Assembly (NCBI GenBank): GCA_964518335.1
Contig: CAZFDT010000028.1
Coordinates: forward strand, 1-59,289
Direction of reading: 5' to 3'
Length of the DNA stretch: 59,289 bases
Source of the DNA: CAZFDT01 sp964518335
GTDB lineage: Bacteria; Planctomycetota; Phycisphaerae; Phycisphaerales; Phycisphaeraceae
The first letter of the stretch is position 1, and each line of letters opens with the position of its first letter. Made by a program: the position numbers and the translations under genes. Below the pieces are notes generated by a model, which had not been told where the DNA came from, ran no database searches, and saw nothing but the letters and a program-made list of their open reading frames with translations. Below are positions 24,270 to 32,587 of the stretch, piece by piece.

Positions 24270-25424
24270 ATGGCCGAGGTTGTCATCGATCGCGTGTCCA
24301 AGATCTACCCCGGCTCGGGCGGCGCCGCCGGCGGCGTCAAGGCGGTGGACGACATCTCCCTGAGCATCCGCGACCAGGAGTTCATCGTGCTCGTGGGCCC
24401 CTCCGGCTGCGGCAAGAGCACCACCCTCCGCATGATCGCCGGGCTCGAAGAGATCAGCGACGGCACCATCCGCATCGGCCAGCGCATCGTCAACGACGTG
24501 CCCCCCAAAGACCGCGACATCGCCATGGTCTTTCAGAACTACGCCCTCTACCCGCACATGACGGTCTATCAGAACATGGCCTTCGGACTCAAGCTCCGCA
24601 AGTTCCCCAAGGCCCAGATCGACCAGCGCGTGCGCGAGGCGGCCAAGATCCTGGGCATCGAACACCTGCTGGAACGCAAGCCCAAGGCCCTGTCCGGCGG
24701 TCAGCGCCAGCGCGTGGCGGTGGGCCGCGCCATCGTTCGCAATCCCGCCTGCTTCCTCTTCGACGAGCCCCTGTCCAACCTCGACGCCAAGCTCCGCGTC
24801 GAGACCCGCGCCGAGCTCAAACGCCTGCACCACCGCCTGCGCACCACCACGGTGTACGTCACCCACGACCAGGAGGAAGCGATGACCCTGGGCGACCGCG
24901 TGGTGGTCATGAGCAACGGCCTGATCCAGCAGGCGGACACGCCACTGAATGTTTACAACCTGCCGAGCAACCGGTTTGTGGCGGGCTTCGTGGGGACGCC
25001 GCCAATGAACTTCATCGACGGGCGACTGCAGGGCGACGCCGGCAGCGGGTCGATCCGCTTCGTCGGCGGCGGGATCGACCTCCAGCTCGACCCCGTCAAA
25101 GCCGACGCCGTGGGCGATCACGTCGGCCGCGACGTGGTCATGGGTCTGCGGCCCGAGGGGCTGGCGCTGCGCCCGCACGAACACGGCAAGGCCTTCCAGA
25201 CCTTCAGCGCCACCGTCAGCGTGGTCGAGCCGCTGGGCGGGCAGATGGACCTGTTCCTCGAAACCACCACCGCCTCGCGTCTCGTCGCCCGCGTCAAGGC
25301 CGAGCCGCTTCAGCCCAACGGCCCGGTCGAGCTGCACATCGACCAGGACAAACTCCACATCTTCGACCCCGGCGAGTTCGGCGAAAATCTCACGCTCCGC
25401 CAACCCGCCCATGCCGCGGCGTGA
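24270..25424 (+). CDS. ABC transporter ATP-binding protein, MalK/UgpC type
   Basis: A 384-residue ATPase of the carbohydrate-importer class. Walker A is GPSGCGKSTTLRMIAG (residues ~39-54), the Q-loop VFQNYALYPHMTVYQNMAFG, the signature LSGGQRQRVAVGRAIVRNP, Walker B FLFDEPLSNLDAKLR and the H-loop YVTHDQEEAMTLGDRV. The C-terminal ~130 residues are the regulatory TOBE/OB fold (VMGLRPEGLALRPHEHG). GGAGG sits 9 nt before the ATG. No permease or binding protein lies nearby, so it probably energises permeases encoded elsewhere, as shared MalK/MsmX-type ATPases do. Sugar specificity is not readable. Confidence 0.92.
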   Translation: MAEVVIDRVSKIYPGSGGAAGGVKAVDDISLSIRDQEFIVLVGPSGCGKSTTLRMIAGLEEISDGTIRIGQRIVNDVPPKDRDIAMVFQNYALYPHMTVYQNMAFGLKLRKFPKAQIDQRVREAAKILGIEHLLERKPKALSGGQRQRVAVGRAIVRNPACFLFDEPLSNLDAKLRVETRAELKRLHHRLRTTTVYVTHDQEEAMTLGDRVVVMSNGLIQQADTPLNVYNLPSNRFVAGFVGTPPMNFIDGRLQGDAGSGSIRFVGGGIDLQLDPVKADAVGDHVGRDVVMGLRPEGLALRPHEHGKAFQTFSATVSVVEPLGGQMDLFLETTTASRLVARVKAEPLQPNGPVELHIDQDKLHIFDPGEFGENLTLRQPAHAAA

Positions 25425-25443
25425 CCGCGATCGCAGACCCGTC

Positions 25444-27129
25444 ATGAGGTTGCACCTGCCGCCATCGCATTCGCCCTCGAACGTCCATCGGCTGCGATGG
25501 CTCGTGGCGGGTTGCCTGGCCATGGCGCTGCTGTTGCCGGGGACGGCCGCGGGACAGGGGCGGACGCTGCTGGACGCGGTGCGAGACGGCAAGACCGAGG
25601 AAGTGGACCTGTTCCTGTCGGCGGGGGCGGACATGCACCAGGCCGATGCCGACGGGCGCACGCCGCTGCACTTGGCCGCCGAGCTGGGCCACGTGAAGAT
25701 CGCAGAGCTGCTGCTGCAGCGAGGGGCGCGCGTGGACGCCACGGACCGCGAGGCGATGACGGCCCTGCACGTGGCGGCGGCCGAAGGACACGCGGCGGTG
25801 ATCGAGGTCATGCTCAAATCGCGGGCCAATCTGAACGCCGAATGCGACGGGAAATACACGGCCCTGCATCTGGCGGCCCAGGGCGGCCACGTCGAGGCGG
25901 CCAAGGCGCTGCTGGCGGCGCCGATCCGCGCCGACACGCGGGCGCACCTGGGCCAGACGCCGCTGCACCTGGCGGCGGCCAGCGGCAAAGCCGAACTGGT
26001 GGAGATCATCCTCGCCCGCCGGCCGAACGTGCGCCTGGCCAACGACCTGGCACTGACGCCACTGCATCTGGCGGCGATGCATGGCGATGCGACCATGGTG
26101 ACGCTGCTCTTGACCGCCGGCGCCCCCGCCAAGGCGGACGGCCCGGCAGGGGTCACCCCACTGCACATTGCCGCCGGCCGCGGCGACGCGACCATGGTCA
26201 CGGCCATGCTCGAACGCGGGGCCACCGCCACGGCGCGAACCCGAGCCGGCACCACGCCCATCGACTGGGCTCGAGGCAACGGACACGACGCGATCGTGGC
26301 CCTGCTGGGCGGCGGCCCGGCGACACCCGCGGCCGGCGACGGCCCGACGCCTCAGCCTGGCGTCGGCGGCCTCGTCGACGCCGTGCGCCGCGGCGACGCC
26401 GAGGGCGTGCGACTGCTGCTGAGCCAGGGCGCGTCCGTATCGCAGAAGGATGCGGACGGCCGGCTGCCGCTGCACCATGCCGCCGACGCCGGCCAGGCGG
26501 ACATGGTCGATGTACTCGTCGCAGCCGGGGCCCGACCCAACGCGCCCGACGGCAAGGGCCGTGGCCCGATGCACATCGCCGCGGCGGCGGGCGACGTAAA
26601 GGTGATCGAGGCCCTGCTCAAGCGCGGCGGCGACGCGGCGATGCGCGACGCCACCGGCCGCACGCCCATGCACGAGGCCGCCGCCATCGGCTGGCATGAG
26701 GCCCTGGCGACGATGGCTGCCAATCGCCGCGTGGTCAACGCCAAGGATGACGCCGGCAAGACGCCGCTGCACGACGCCGCGGCGGCAGGCAACCTCGATG
26801 CCGTCCGCGTGCTCTTCGAGCAGGGCGCCTCGGCGGCGAGTTTCGACGGCCAGCGCCGCACGCCGCTCCACGATGCGGCTGCCGCGGCCCGGGTGGACGC
26901 CATCAAGCTGCTGGTCGAGCGGGGTGCGAATGTCAACGCCCGCGATGCGGACGGCATGACGCCGCTGCACCTTACCGCCGCGGCCGGTCACACCGCCGCC
27001 GCCAAGGCCTTGCTCGAAGCCGGCGCCGACCCCAACGCCCGCAACAGCAAGGGCCAGACCCCCCTGCTGCTGGCACTCAACGCCGGCCACACTCAGACGG
27101 CCCAGGTCATCCAGGCTCACCTCAAGTAG
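25444..27129 (+). CDS. Secreted ankyrin-repeat protein (16 units in two blocks)
   Basis: A 561-residue protein with signal peptide RWLVAGCLAMALLLPGTAAG, then about 16 ankyrin units of ~33 residues (consensus GxTPLHLAAxxGHxxxxxxLLxxGA). They fall into two blocks of eight separated by a Pro/Gly linker at ~residue 300. Both blocks begin with a similar unit (LLDAVRDGKTEEVDLFLSAG and LVDAVRRGDAEGVRLLLSQG), pointing to an internal duplication. It starts 19 nt after the ATPase gene, so co-transcription is likely. The role is probably protein binding in the periplasm or outside the cell; partner unknown. Confidence 0.88.
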   Translation: MRLHLPPSHSPSNVHRLRWLVAGCLAMALLLPGTAAGQGRTLLDAVRDGKTEEVDLFLSAGADMHQADADGRTPLHLAAELGHVKIAELLLQRGARVDATDREAMTALHVAAAEGHAAVIEVMLKSRANLNAECDGKYTALHLAAQGGHVEAAKALLAAPIRADTRAHLGQTPLHLAAASGKAELVEIILARRPNVRLANDLALTPLHLAAMHGDATMVTLLLTAGAPAKADGPAGVTPLHIAAGRGDATMVTAMLERGATATARTRAGTTPIDWARGNGHDAIVALLGGGPATPAAGDGPTPQPGVGGLVDAVRRGDAEGVRLLLSQGASVSQKDADGRLPLHHAADAGQADMVDVLVAAGARPNAPDGKGRGPMHIAAAAGDVKVIEALLKRGGDAAMRDATGRTPMHEAAAIGWHEALATMAANRRVVNAKDDAGKTPLHDAAAAGNLDAVRVLFEQGASAASFDGQRRTPLHDAAAAARVDAIKLLVERGANVNARDADGMTPLHLTAAAGHTAAAKALLEAGADPNARNSKGQTPLLLALNAGHTQTAQVIQAHLK

Positions 27130-27240
27130 CCCGCGTCGATCAAGAGCGCTTTGATCGATTGGGTACTTTTACCCATGCCTGGCGACTTGCCTTGTCGTTG
27201 CAGGTCGGTATTATTCCAACATCCAAGTTGCCCCCGGAAG

Positions 27241-27275
27241 CCCTCGCCAGGCCTCGTGTCTGGCGGGGGTTTTTT
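27241..27275 (+). terminator. Rho-independent terminator after the ankyrin gene
   Basis: CCCTCGCCAG (27241-27250) pairs with CTGGCGGGGG (27260-27269), 10 bp with one G-T pair around a 9-nt loop, followed by six Ts. It is oriented for rightward transcription, 111 nt past the ankyrin stop. The intervening stretch has two small hairpins (GATCAA/TTGATC and GGGTA/TACCC). Confidence 0.85.
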
Positions 27276-27286
27276 CTTTGGCCCGA

Positions 27287-28663
27287 TTACCGCGGCACAT
27301 CGCGCCAGTCCGGCCGGGCAAAAAACGCCCGCGTCTCGCGCACCACCAGCGGTGACAGGATCAGCAGCCCCAGCAGGTTCGGCAGCGCCATCAACCCGTT
27401 GGCGATGTCGGCGAAGTCCCACACAGGCTTCAATTCCATGTTCGCGCCCACGTAGATCACCGCGACAAAGAGCACGCGATAGGGAACCACCGCCGCGCGG
27501 CCGACGAGATAGTCCATCGCCCGCTCGCCGTAGTACGCCCAGCCGATGAGCGTCGTGAACGCGAAGCACGCCAGGCCAAGTGCAACGATGATGCCCCCCC
27601 AATCGCCGGGCAGTCCCGTCGAAAAGGCCTGCGTGGTGAGCTTGGCGCCGGTCAGATCGCTCTTCCACGCTCCCGTGGTGACGATCACCAGCCCGGTGAA
27701 GCTGACGATGACGATGGTGTCGATGAAAGTCTGCGTCATGGAGACCAGGGCCTGCCGCGCCGGCTCGGTGGTCTTGGCGGCGGCGGCGGCGATGGCGCCC
27801 GTGCCCAGGCCGCTCTCGTTGGAGAAGATCCCGCGGGCCACGCCCATGCGGATCGCCGCGGCGAACGTCGCCCCGGCGAACCCGCCCACCACCGGCTCGG
27901 CGCCGCCGAAGGCGTCGAGCACGATCAGCCGGATCGCCTCGGGGATGCCCTGAAAGTTGATCACCAGCACCACGGTCGCGGCGAGGATGTAGCCGATCGC
28001 CATGATGGGCACGAACCCGGCGGCGAAGCGCCCGATCCACTTGATGCCGCCGACGATGACGATGGCCGCCGCCACGGTGAGGATGACGCCGGTGACGCTC
28101 GGCTCGAGCGCGAACGTGCCGTGCAACGCGTCGGCGACGCTGTTGGCCTGCGACATGTTGCCGATGCCGAACGCCGCGATGGCGGTGGCCACGGCGAAGA
28201 AGATGCCCAGCCCTTTGCCCAGCGGGCCGCCCACGCCGCGCTCCAGGTAAAGCATCGGCCCGCCCGACTGCTCGCCCCTGGCGTCCAGTCGCCGATACTT
28301 CACGCCCAGGAAGGCTTCGCTGTATTTGGTCGCCATGCCCACCAGGCCCGTCACCCACATCCACAGCAGGGCGCCCGGCCCGCCGAGGTGAATCGCCGTC
28401 GCCACGCCGGCGATGTTGCCCACGCCCACCGTCGCCGCCAACGCCGTGGACAGCGCCTGGTAGTGTGAAATGTCGCCCTGCCCGCCGCGCTCGTGGCGAT
28501 GCACCAACCCCAGCCACAGCGCGTACGCCAGCTTGTGAAACTGAAGCCCGCCCAAGACGACCGTCAGGTATAGACCGGTCAACAGCAGCAGCGGAATAAG
28601 CAGATAGGGCCCCCAGATGACGCCGTTGATCTTGTCCAACATTTCGGGAATCCGTTCGAGCAT
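27287..28663 (-). CDS. Sodium:alanine/glycine symporter (AGCS family)
   Basis: A 458-residue inner-membrane Na+-coupled amino-acid importer of the AGCS family (PF01235). Signatures are TALAATVGVGNIAGVATAI with GGPGALLWMWVTGLVGMATK, KYSEAFLGVKYR, the GGPMLYLERG loop, NSVADAL and GIFSNESGLGTGAIAAAAA. About ten membrane segments are visible. GGAG lies shortly before the ATG at 28663. It transports alanine or glycine by family; an alanine dehydrogenase is encoded 6 kb away, but they are not an operon. The frame stays open far upstream, an artefact of GC-rich DNA. Confidence 0.92.
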   Translation of the reverse strand: MLERIPEMLDKINGVIWGPYLLIPLLLLTGLYLTVVLGGLQFHKLAYALWLGLVHRHERGGQGDISHYQALSTALAATVGVGNIAGVATAIHLGGPGALLWMWVTGLVGMATKYSEAFLGVKYRRLDARGEQSGGPMLYLERGVGGPLGKGLGIFFAVATAIAAFGIGNMSQANSVADALHGTFALEPSVTGVILTVAAAIVIVGGIKWIGRFAAGFVPIMAIGYILAATVVLVINFQGIPEAIRLIVLDAFGGAEPVVGGFAGATFAAAIRMGVARGIFSNESGLGTGAIAAAAAKTTEPARQALVSMTQTFIDTIVIVSFTGLVIVTTGAWKSDLTGAKLTTQAFSTGLPGDWGGIIVALGLACFAFTTLIGWAYYGERAMDYLVGRAAVVPYRVLFVAVIYVGANMELKPVWDFADIANGLMALPNLLGLLILSPLVVRETRAFFARPDWRDVPR

Positions 28664-28717
28664 GCGCGGTGTCTCCTGCGAGTGGTGAGTATGTCCCGGC
28701 CGGGCAACGGTCGCCGG

Positions 28718-28723
28718 TACAAT
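28718..28723 (+). promoter_or_regulatory. -10 box for a leaderless transcript
   Basis: TACAAT ends 6 nt before the ATG at 28730 (ACCGCG between), so transcription would start at the start codon. The -35 region (CCCGGC) is poor. Confidence 0.55.
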
Positions 28724-28729
28724 ACCGCG

Positions 28730-29767
28730 ATGTCGCGGCGGTGTGTCATCGCGGGCCGGGCCGGGGCGATGGCGGCGGCGCTGTGGCCCATGGGGGTCGC
28801 CGCCCAGGACCCGCCCGCGCTCGACCGCGCGGGCGACTGGCCCGACCTGGTGCAGCCCTACCTGGCGCTGGTGCGTGGCGCTGCTGCGTATGAGTCGCTG
28901 CGCTACCAGTGGCGCGTTGTCTGCGACGAGCCGTTCGACGATCGGCCGGATCGCACCTGGCGCGTGCCCGATGGTGAACCGATGGCCGCCGTCGTTCCAC
29001 AGCAGCTCGACGGCCGCAGTGTTGTGGTGTTCCAGACCGACGGCAAGCGTGCGGGCTGGATCGCCGTGGGCGAACCGGTTGGCGGCGACTACAGCATTGA
29101 GTTGGTCGGCTGCACGCTGGCGCCCGCCGACGTCGAGCCGTGCGACCTGAGCGTCTTCGCCGGACGAATCGGGCACGGGCCGGGTGTCCAGTTCGGGGCG
29201 TGGTTCAACAAGCGCAACCTGCTGTGGGTCGCGCCGACTCGCCACAGCCAATCCGAGCGTCACGGCCATGCGGCACGGCCCTACGTCGAGATCGACGTGC
29301 CCGCCTCCCGCCTCATCGAGCGCGGCCGCTGGCATCGCGTTCGCATGGAGGTGACCGACGGCCGGATCAGCGGGTTCGTCGATGACGAGTTGATCGGCGC
29401 CTCGCCCCTGGGCCGTCGCCATGACCGCGATGAACTGCGGCAGCCTTACGTGTATCTGTACGGCACGACGGCGGCGATCGATCGCGTCGTCGTGCGGCAG
29501 CGCGGCCCGGTTGTCGGGGATGCGGACGACCGGCTGTTTGATCAGTGCTTTGCCGGCCGATCGCGGCAAGAGGTCAGCAGCGCCATCGGCGAACTGGCCG
29601 ACCTGCTGAACCACGAGTCCTGGCCGGTACGTGACGCTGCCCAGCGCCTGCTGACGCTGCTGGGCCCGCACGCGCAACCCTCCCTGCAGCGGCTCGCCGA
29701 CGCCGGAACGCTCGAGCAGCAGCACCGCGCCCGTCGCATACTCGACGGCCCCGCCGCCGCAGAGTAG
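28730..29767 (+). CDS. Exported LamG-like (3-keto-disaccharide hydrolase/DUF1080-like) protein
   Basis: A 345-residue protein with a Tat/Sec-like leader (MSRRCVIAGRAGAMAAALWP then MGVAAQ). The central part resembles a concanavalin-type beta-sandwich: YSIELVGCTLAPADVEPCDL, then GVQFGAWFNKRNLLWV, the RGRWHRVRMEVTDGRISGFV strand pair typical of DUF1080/LamG, and YLYGTTAAIDRVVVRQRG. The last ~75 residues are a helical HEAT-like segment (LADLLNHESWPVRDAAQRLL). It diverges from the symporter gene with a -10 box 6 nt before the ATG. Function unknown; carbohydrate binding or hydrolysis is a reasonable guess. Confidence 0.65.
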   Translation: MSRRCVIAGRAGAMAAALWPMGVAAQDPPALDRAGDWPDLVQPYLALVRGAAAYESLRYQWRVVCDEPFDDRPDRTWRVPDGEPMAAVVPQQLDGRSVVVFQTDGKRAGWIAVGEPVGGDYSIELVGCTLAPADVEPCDLSVFAGRIGHGPGVQFGAWFNKRNLLWVAPTRHSQSERHGHAARPYVEIDVPASRLIERGRWHRVRMEVTDGRISGFVDDELIGASPLGRRHDRDELRQPYVYLYGTTAAIDRVVVRQRGPVVGDADDRLFDQCFAGRSRQEVSSAIGELADLLNHESWPVRDAAQRLLTLLGPHAQPSLQRLADAGTLEQQHRARRILDGPAAAE

Positions 29768-29819
29768 CCTGCCGCCATCGCCCGGGGTCACTGCGCTTGT
29801 GAATTGGCGGCAAATGCTC

Positions 29820-29847
29820 TTGATTTCCCCGGTGCGAATCTTAAAAT
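29820..29847 (+). promoter_or_regulatory. Promoter of the RRM protein gene
   Basis: TTGATT (29820-29825), a 16-nt spacer and TAAAAT (29842-29847) fit a housekeeping-sigma promoter. The predicted start near 29854 leaves a leader of about 135-140 nt before the ATG at 29992, rich in complementary GC stretches. Confidence 0.55.
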
Positions 29848-29991
29848 CGTCGGCGTGACGGGCGGGCACGGGTCCGCTCGGTATTCCCTCCCGGTCAAGG
29901 GGTCACGGCCTCCGGGACGCCGGCGCGGGTCTCGCCCGAGGATCACGTTCGGAACGCTTTCACGACCGTCGGGCAAGAGTTCAGGTTCGGC

Positions 29992-30351
29992 ATGCTCAAC
30001 ATCTACGTCGGCAACCTTCCCTTCAGCACCAGTCAGGAAGACCTCGAGCAGCTCTTCTCCCAGTTCGGGCAGATCGCCAAAGCCAGCATCATCAGCGACC
30101 GCGAGACCGGGCGCAGCCGCGGCTTCGGGTTCGTCGAGATGCCTAACGCCGAGGAAGGCCAGAAGGCCATTGAGGCCCTCAACGGCAGCGACTTCGGCGG
30201 CCGCGCCCTGGTCGTCAACGAAGCCAAGCCCCGCGAGCCCCGCCCCGCCGGCGGCTTTGGCGGCGGCCGCAGCAGCGGAGGCTACGGCGGCGGCAACCGT
30301 GGCGGCGGCTATTCCGGCGGCGGCGGTGGCGGCTACTCCCGCCGCGCCTGA
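29992..30351 (+). CDS. RNA-binding protein with one RRM domain and Gly-rich tail
   Basis: A 119-residue protein. Residues 1-80 form an RNA-recognition motif with RNP2 (IYVGNLPF) and RNP1 (RGFGFVEM). Residues 85-119 are a Gly/Arg/Tyr-rich tail (GGGRSSGGYGGGNRGGGYSG). This is the layout of bacterial glycine-rich RRM proteins seen in cyanobacteria and planctomycetes, often cold-inducible there. The gene is monocistronic: it has its own promoter and an efficient-looking terminator at 30382. The long leader suggests post-transcriptional or autoregulatory control, as in cold-shock genes; this is inference. Confidence 0.93.
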   Translation: MLNIYVGNLPFSTSQEDLEQLFSQFGQIAKASIISDRETGRSRGFGFVEMPNAEEGQKAIEALNGSDFGGRALVVNEAKPREPRPAGGFGGGRSSGGYGGGNRGGGYSGGGGGGYSRRA

Positions 30352-30381
30352 AACGCTGCAGTCACCTCGCACAACCTCCCC

Positions 30382-30408
30382 ACACCCGCGATCCCTTGCG
30401 GGTGTTTT
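30382..30408 (+). terminator. Rho-independent terminator after the RRM gene
   Basis: ACACCCGC (30382-30389) and GCGGGTGT (30398-30405) form a perfect 8-bp stem around GATCCCTT, and TTTT ends the hairpin. It lies 31 nt past the RRM gene stop. Confidence 0.88.
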
Positions 30409-30484
30409 CCATTGACATCACCACGTTATAGTCAAGGAGCCGTCGTGCCGCGTTTGAGGCTGGGTCTCTCTCCAGGACGATGCC

Positions 30485-31024
30485 GTGGACGCCAAACGCA
30501 AAGAGAAACGCCAACTTTGGGTGCTCGCAGCCGCCGTGGTCTTCATGCTTGCGATCGCATTCGGCTATCGCATGTGGGCACAGCCCAACATCGTGCGAGC
30601 GGGAATGACCTGGGCCGAACTTCACGAGACGCTCGAGCGCAGCGGTGTTCGCCGATATCCATACGCTCTGAGCATGCAGGCCGGCTCGATGACAGACCCC
30701 CAGACCGGTGACCCACTCACTCGCGCTCGCTTGGGCAACTTCCTGACCCCCGACCGCACCTTCATCTGCGTCTTCGCTCACGCACCGTTCCGCGGCTGGG
30801 AGTACCCCTATGACGACAGCGACTTTGTCATCAGCGGACTGGAAGTCGGCAAACGCTCGCGCGGTTACTGGGGCAAATTCAACTCCGGGCACTTCGTCAC
30901 CGAACTCGATCTGACCCCACACACAACCCTCGCAACGCTACCCGTCCTTGTCACGATCCTTCTGCTTCCATTCCTGATCTGGCGTGTCTGTCGCATGGCC
31001 AGACCTGGCAGATCATCAGCTTGA
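30485..31024 (+). CDS. Small membrane protein of unknown function
   Basis: A 179-residue protein from a GTG start. There is one membrane segment at residues ~11-30 (LWVLAAAVVFMLAIAFGYRM) and a second at ~147-166 (LATLPVLVTILLLPFLIWRV), so the ~115 residues between are probably extracytoplasmic. That middle part contains GMTWAELHETLERSG, a SmpA/OmlA-like turn-helix, and HAPFRGWEYPYDDSDFVISG. No family is certain. Base composition is less GC-extreme than its neighbours. Its end overlaps the convergent ribBA homologue by 9 nt. Confidence 0.55.
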   Translation: MDAKRKEKRQLWVLAAAVVFMLAIAFGYRMWAQPNIVRAGMTWAELHETLERSGVRRYPYALSMQAGSMTDPQTGDPLTRARLGNFLTPDRTFICVFAHAPFRGWEYPYDDSDFVISGLEVGKRSRGYWGKFNSGHFVTELDLTPHTTLATLPVLVTILLLPFLIWRVCRMARPGRSSA

Positions 31025-32203
31025 TGCCACATCGATCGGCACGAACTCGGCGATGGACAGGCCGTAGGCGCTGAGGGCGGTCGGGTGGAAGGGGTGATTG
31101 GTCAGCAGGCGGAGCTGGTGGATGCCCAGGTCGCGGAGGATTTGGCAGCCGATGCCGTAGGCGCCTTTGTTCAGGGGCGGGGTGGTGCCGGGCGTGGGGT
31201 GGCGTGGTCCGAGTTTGACGCGGTCGGGGCTGTCGGGGTCGGGGTGACTGCGCGACTGCAGGCGCTGCAGTAGCCCTGTGCCCATGCCCTCGTGGCGGAG
31301 GTAAACGACCGCCCCGCGCCCGGCGGCATGGATGGTGCGCATGGCCTCGTGCAGCAGCGGCCCCGACGGTTGCGTCACATCGCCGAACACGTCGCCCAGC
31401 AGATTCTGGCTGTGCATGCGCACGAGCACCGGCTCGTCGATCGCCACCGGCCGCCCCAGCGCGTCGCGCCGACCAACCTCGCCGCACACTAGGGCCACGT
31501 GCGGAAACGGATCGACCAGGCTGCGGTAGGCGATGAGCGTGAACTCGCCGATGTCGTTGCGTAGCGGCACGGTGTCGATGCGCTCGACGAGCATTTCGCC
31601 CGCGAGGCGGTGCTCGATGACCTCGGCGACGGAGCACATCTTGAGGTTGTGCCTGCTGCAGATGGCCTCAAGCTCAGGACGGCGGGCCATCGAGCCGTCG
31701 TCGTTCATGACCTCGATGATGACGGCCGCGGGTTCGAGGCCGGCCAGGCGGCACAGATCGACGGAGCCCTCGGTCTGCCCGGCGCGGACGAGGCTGCCGC
31801 CGTCGCGGGCGCGCAGCGGCTGGACGTGCCCGGGGCGGGCGAAGTCGTCGGGCCTGGCGGTGGGATCGGCCAGCAGCTTGATCGTCGTCGCTCGGTCGGT
31901 CGCCGACACGCCGGTGCTGACGCCAAAGCGTGCGTCGGCATCGACGGTGACGGTGTACGCCGTGCCCCGCTGCGTCGTGTTGACGCGCGACAGCGGCTCC
32001 AACTCCAGCCGATCGCACACCTCCCCGGCAAGTGCCACGCACATCATCCCTCGGGCCTCGCGCAGCATGAAGTTGATCACCTGCGGCGTGACGAACTGGG
32101 CCGCGCAGACCAGGTCCCCCTCGTTCTCGCGGTCCTCGTCATCGACAAGCACCACCATCCGGCCGGCACGCAACTCGTCGAGAATCTCGGGAATCGGGTG
32201 CAT
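31016..32203 (-). CDS. ribB: 3,4-dihydroxy-2-butanone-4-phosphate synthase with degenerate GTP cyclohydrolase II domain (RibBA/RibBX-like)
   Basis: A 395-residue RibBA-length protein. The RibB half (1-200) is intact: VVLVDDEDRENEGDLVCAA, NFMLREARGMMCVAL, FARPGHVQPLRARDGG and RAGQTEGSVDLCRLAG. It should make the four-carbon riboflavin precursor from ribulose 5-phosphate. The RibA half is degraded. The zinc site that reads HSECLTGDVFGSxRCDCG in active enzymes is HSQNLLGDVFGDVTQPSG, so all three Cys are lost. The catalytic QEGRGIGL is HEGMGTGL. GTP cyclohydrolase II activity is therefore unlikely. A separate ribA elsewhere would be needed. Start ATG 32203, 6 nt after TATGGT. Confidence 0.9.
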   Translation of the reverse strand: MHPIPEILDELRAGRMVVLVDDEDRENEGDLVCAAQFVTPQVINFMLREARGMMCVALAGEVCDRLELEPLSRVNTTQRGTAYTVTVDADARFGVSTGVSATDRATTIKLLADPTARPDDFARPGHVQPLRARDGGSLVRAGQTEGSVDLCRLAGLEPAAVIIEVMNDDGSMARRPELEAICSRHNLKMCSVAEVIEHRLAGEMLVERIDTVPLRNDIGEFTLIAYRSLVDPFPHVALVCGEVGRRDALGRPVAIDEPVLVRMHSQNLLGDVFGDVTQPSGPLLHEAMRTIHAAGRGAVVYLRHEGMGTGLLQRLQSRSHPDPDSPDRVKLGPRHPTPGTTPPLNKGAYGIGCQILRDLGIHQLRLLTNHPFHPTALSAYGLSIAEFVPIDVASS

Positions 32204-32251
32204 ACTGACACCATACCACCGGGAGCGCCGCGATGGCCGTGTCACTGTGGG

Positions 32252-32500
32252 CTAGAACCAGGCTTTCTTCTGCTCGACGTAGGTCTGGACGAATTCCTCG
32301 TCGCTCTTGGTGAGGTAGATGATGCCTTCGATGAGGCCGATGAGGCTTCCAACACCACAGGTGACGAACGTGATGACGATGCGGATGATGCCGCCGGTCA
32401 TGTCGCCCAGATAGAAACGATGAATGCCCAGCCCACCGATGAGAATGCCCAACAGACCCGCGACCAGTTTCTTCTCCGCGCCAGGGATTTTGTCCGCCAT
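32252..32500 (-). CDS. TM2 domain membrane protein
   Basis: An 82-residue protein with the TM2 pattern: a basic start, then AGLLGILIGGLGIHRFYLGD as first membrane helix and loop, MTGGIIRIVITFVTCGVGSL as second, and an ending EGIIYLTKSDEEF. TM2 proteins are widespread small membrane proteins of unknown role. A GGGG tract lies upstream of the ATG. It lies between the M16 peptidase and the RibBX-like gene in the same direction, but the gaps (48 and 87 nt) leave operon membership open. Confidence 0.88.
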   Translation of the reverse strand: MADKIPGAEKKLVAGLLGILIGGLGIHRFYLGDMTGGIIRIVITFVTCGVGSLIGLIEGIIYLTKSDEEFVQTYVEQKKAWF

Positions 32501-32587
32501 ACTCGAACCCCCAATCCAGATAGGGTGATGGTCCGGGTGCGCCCAGTGCGACCCGTACGGGAAGGCAGATTACGTCGGGGCAAGCAC

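Noticed and set aside
23976..26279. A 767-codon minus-strand frame opposite the ABC ATPase and ankyrin genes
   Set aside because: No domains or start signals; the repeats in it mirror the ankyrin units on the plus strand.
28664..29869. In-frame upstream extension of the Na+/alanine symporter to 860 codons
   Set aside because: The extension is antisense to the exported LamG-like gene and the conserved symporter N-terminus starts at ATG 28663 behind a GGAG.
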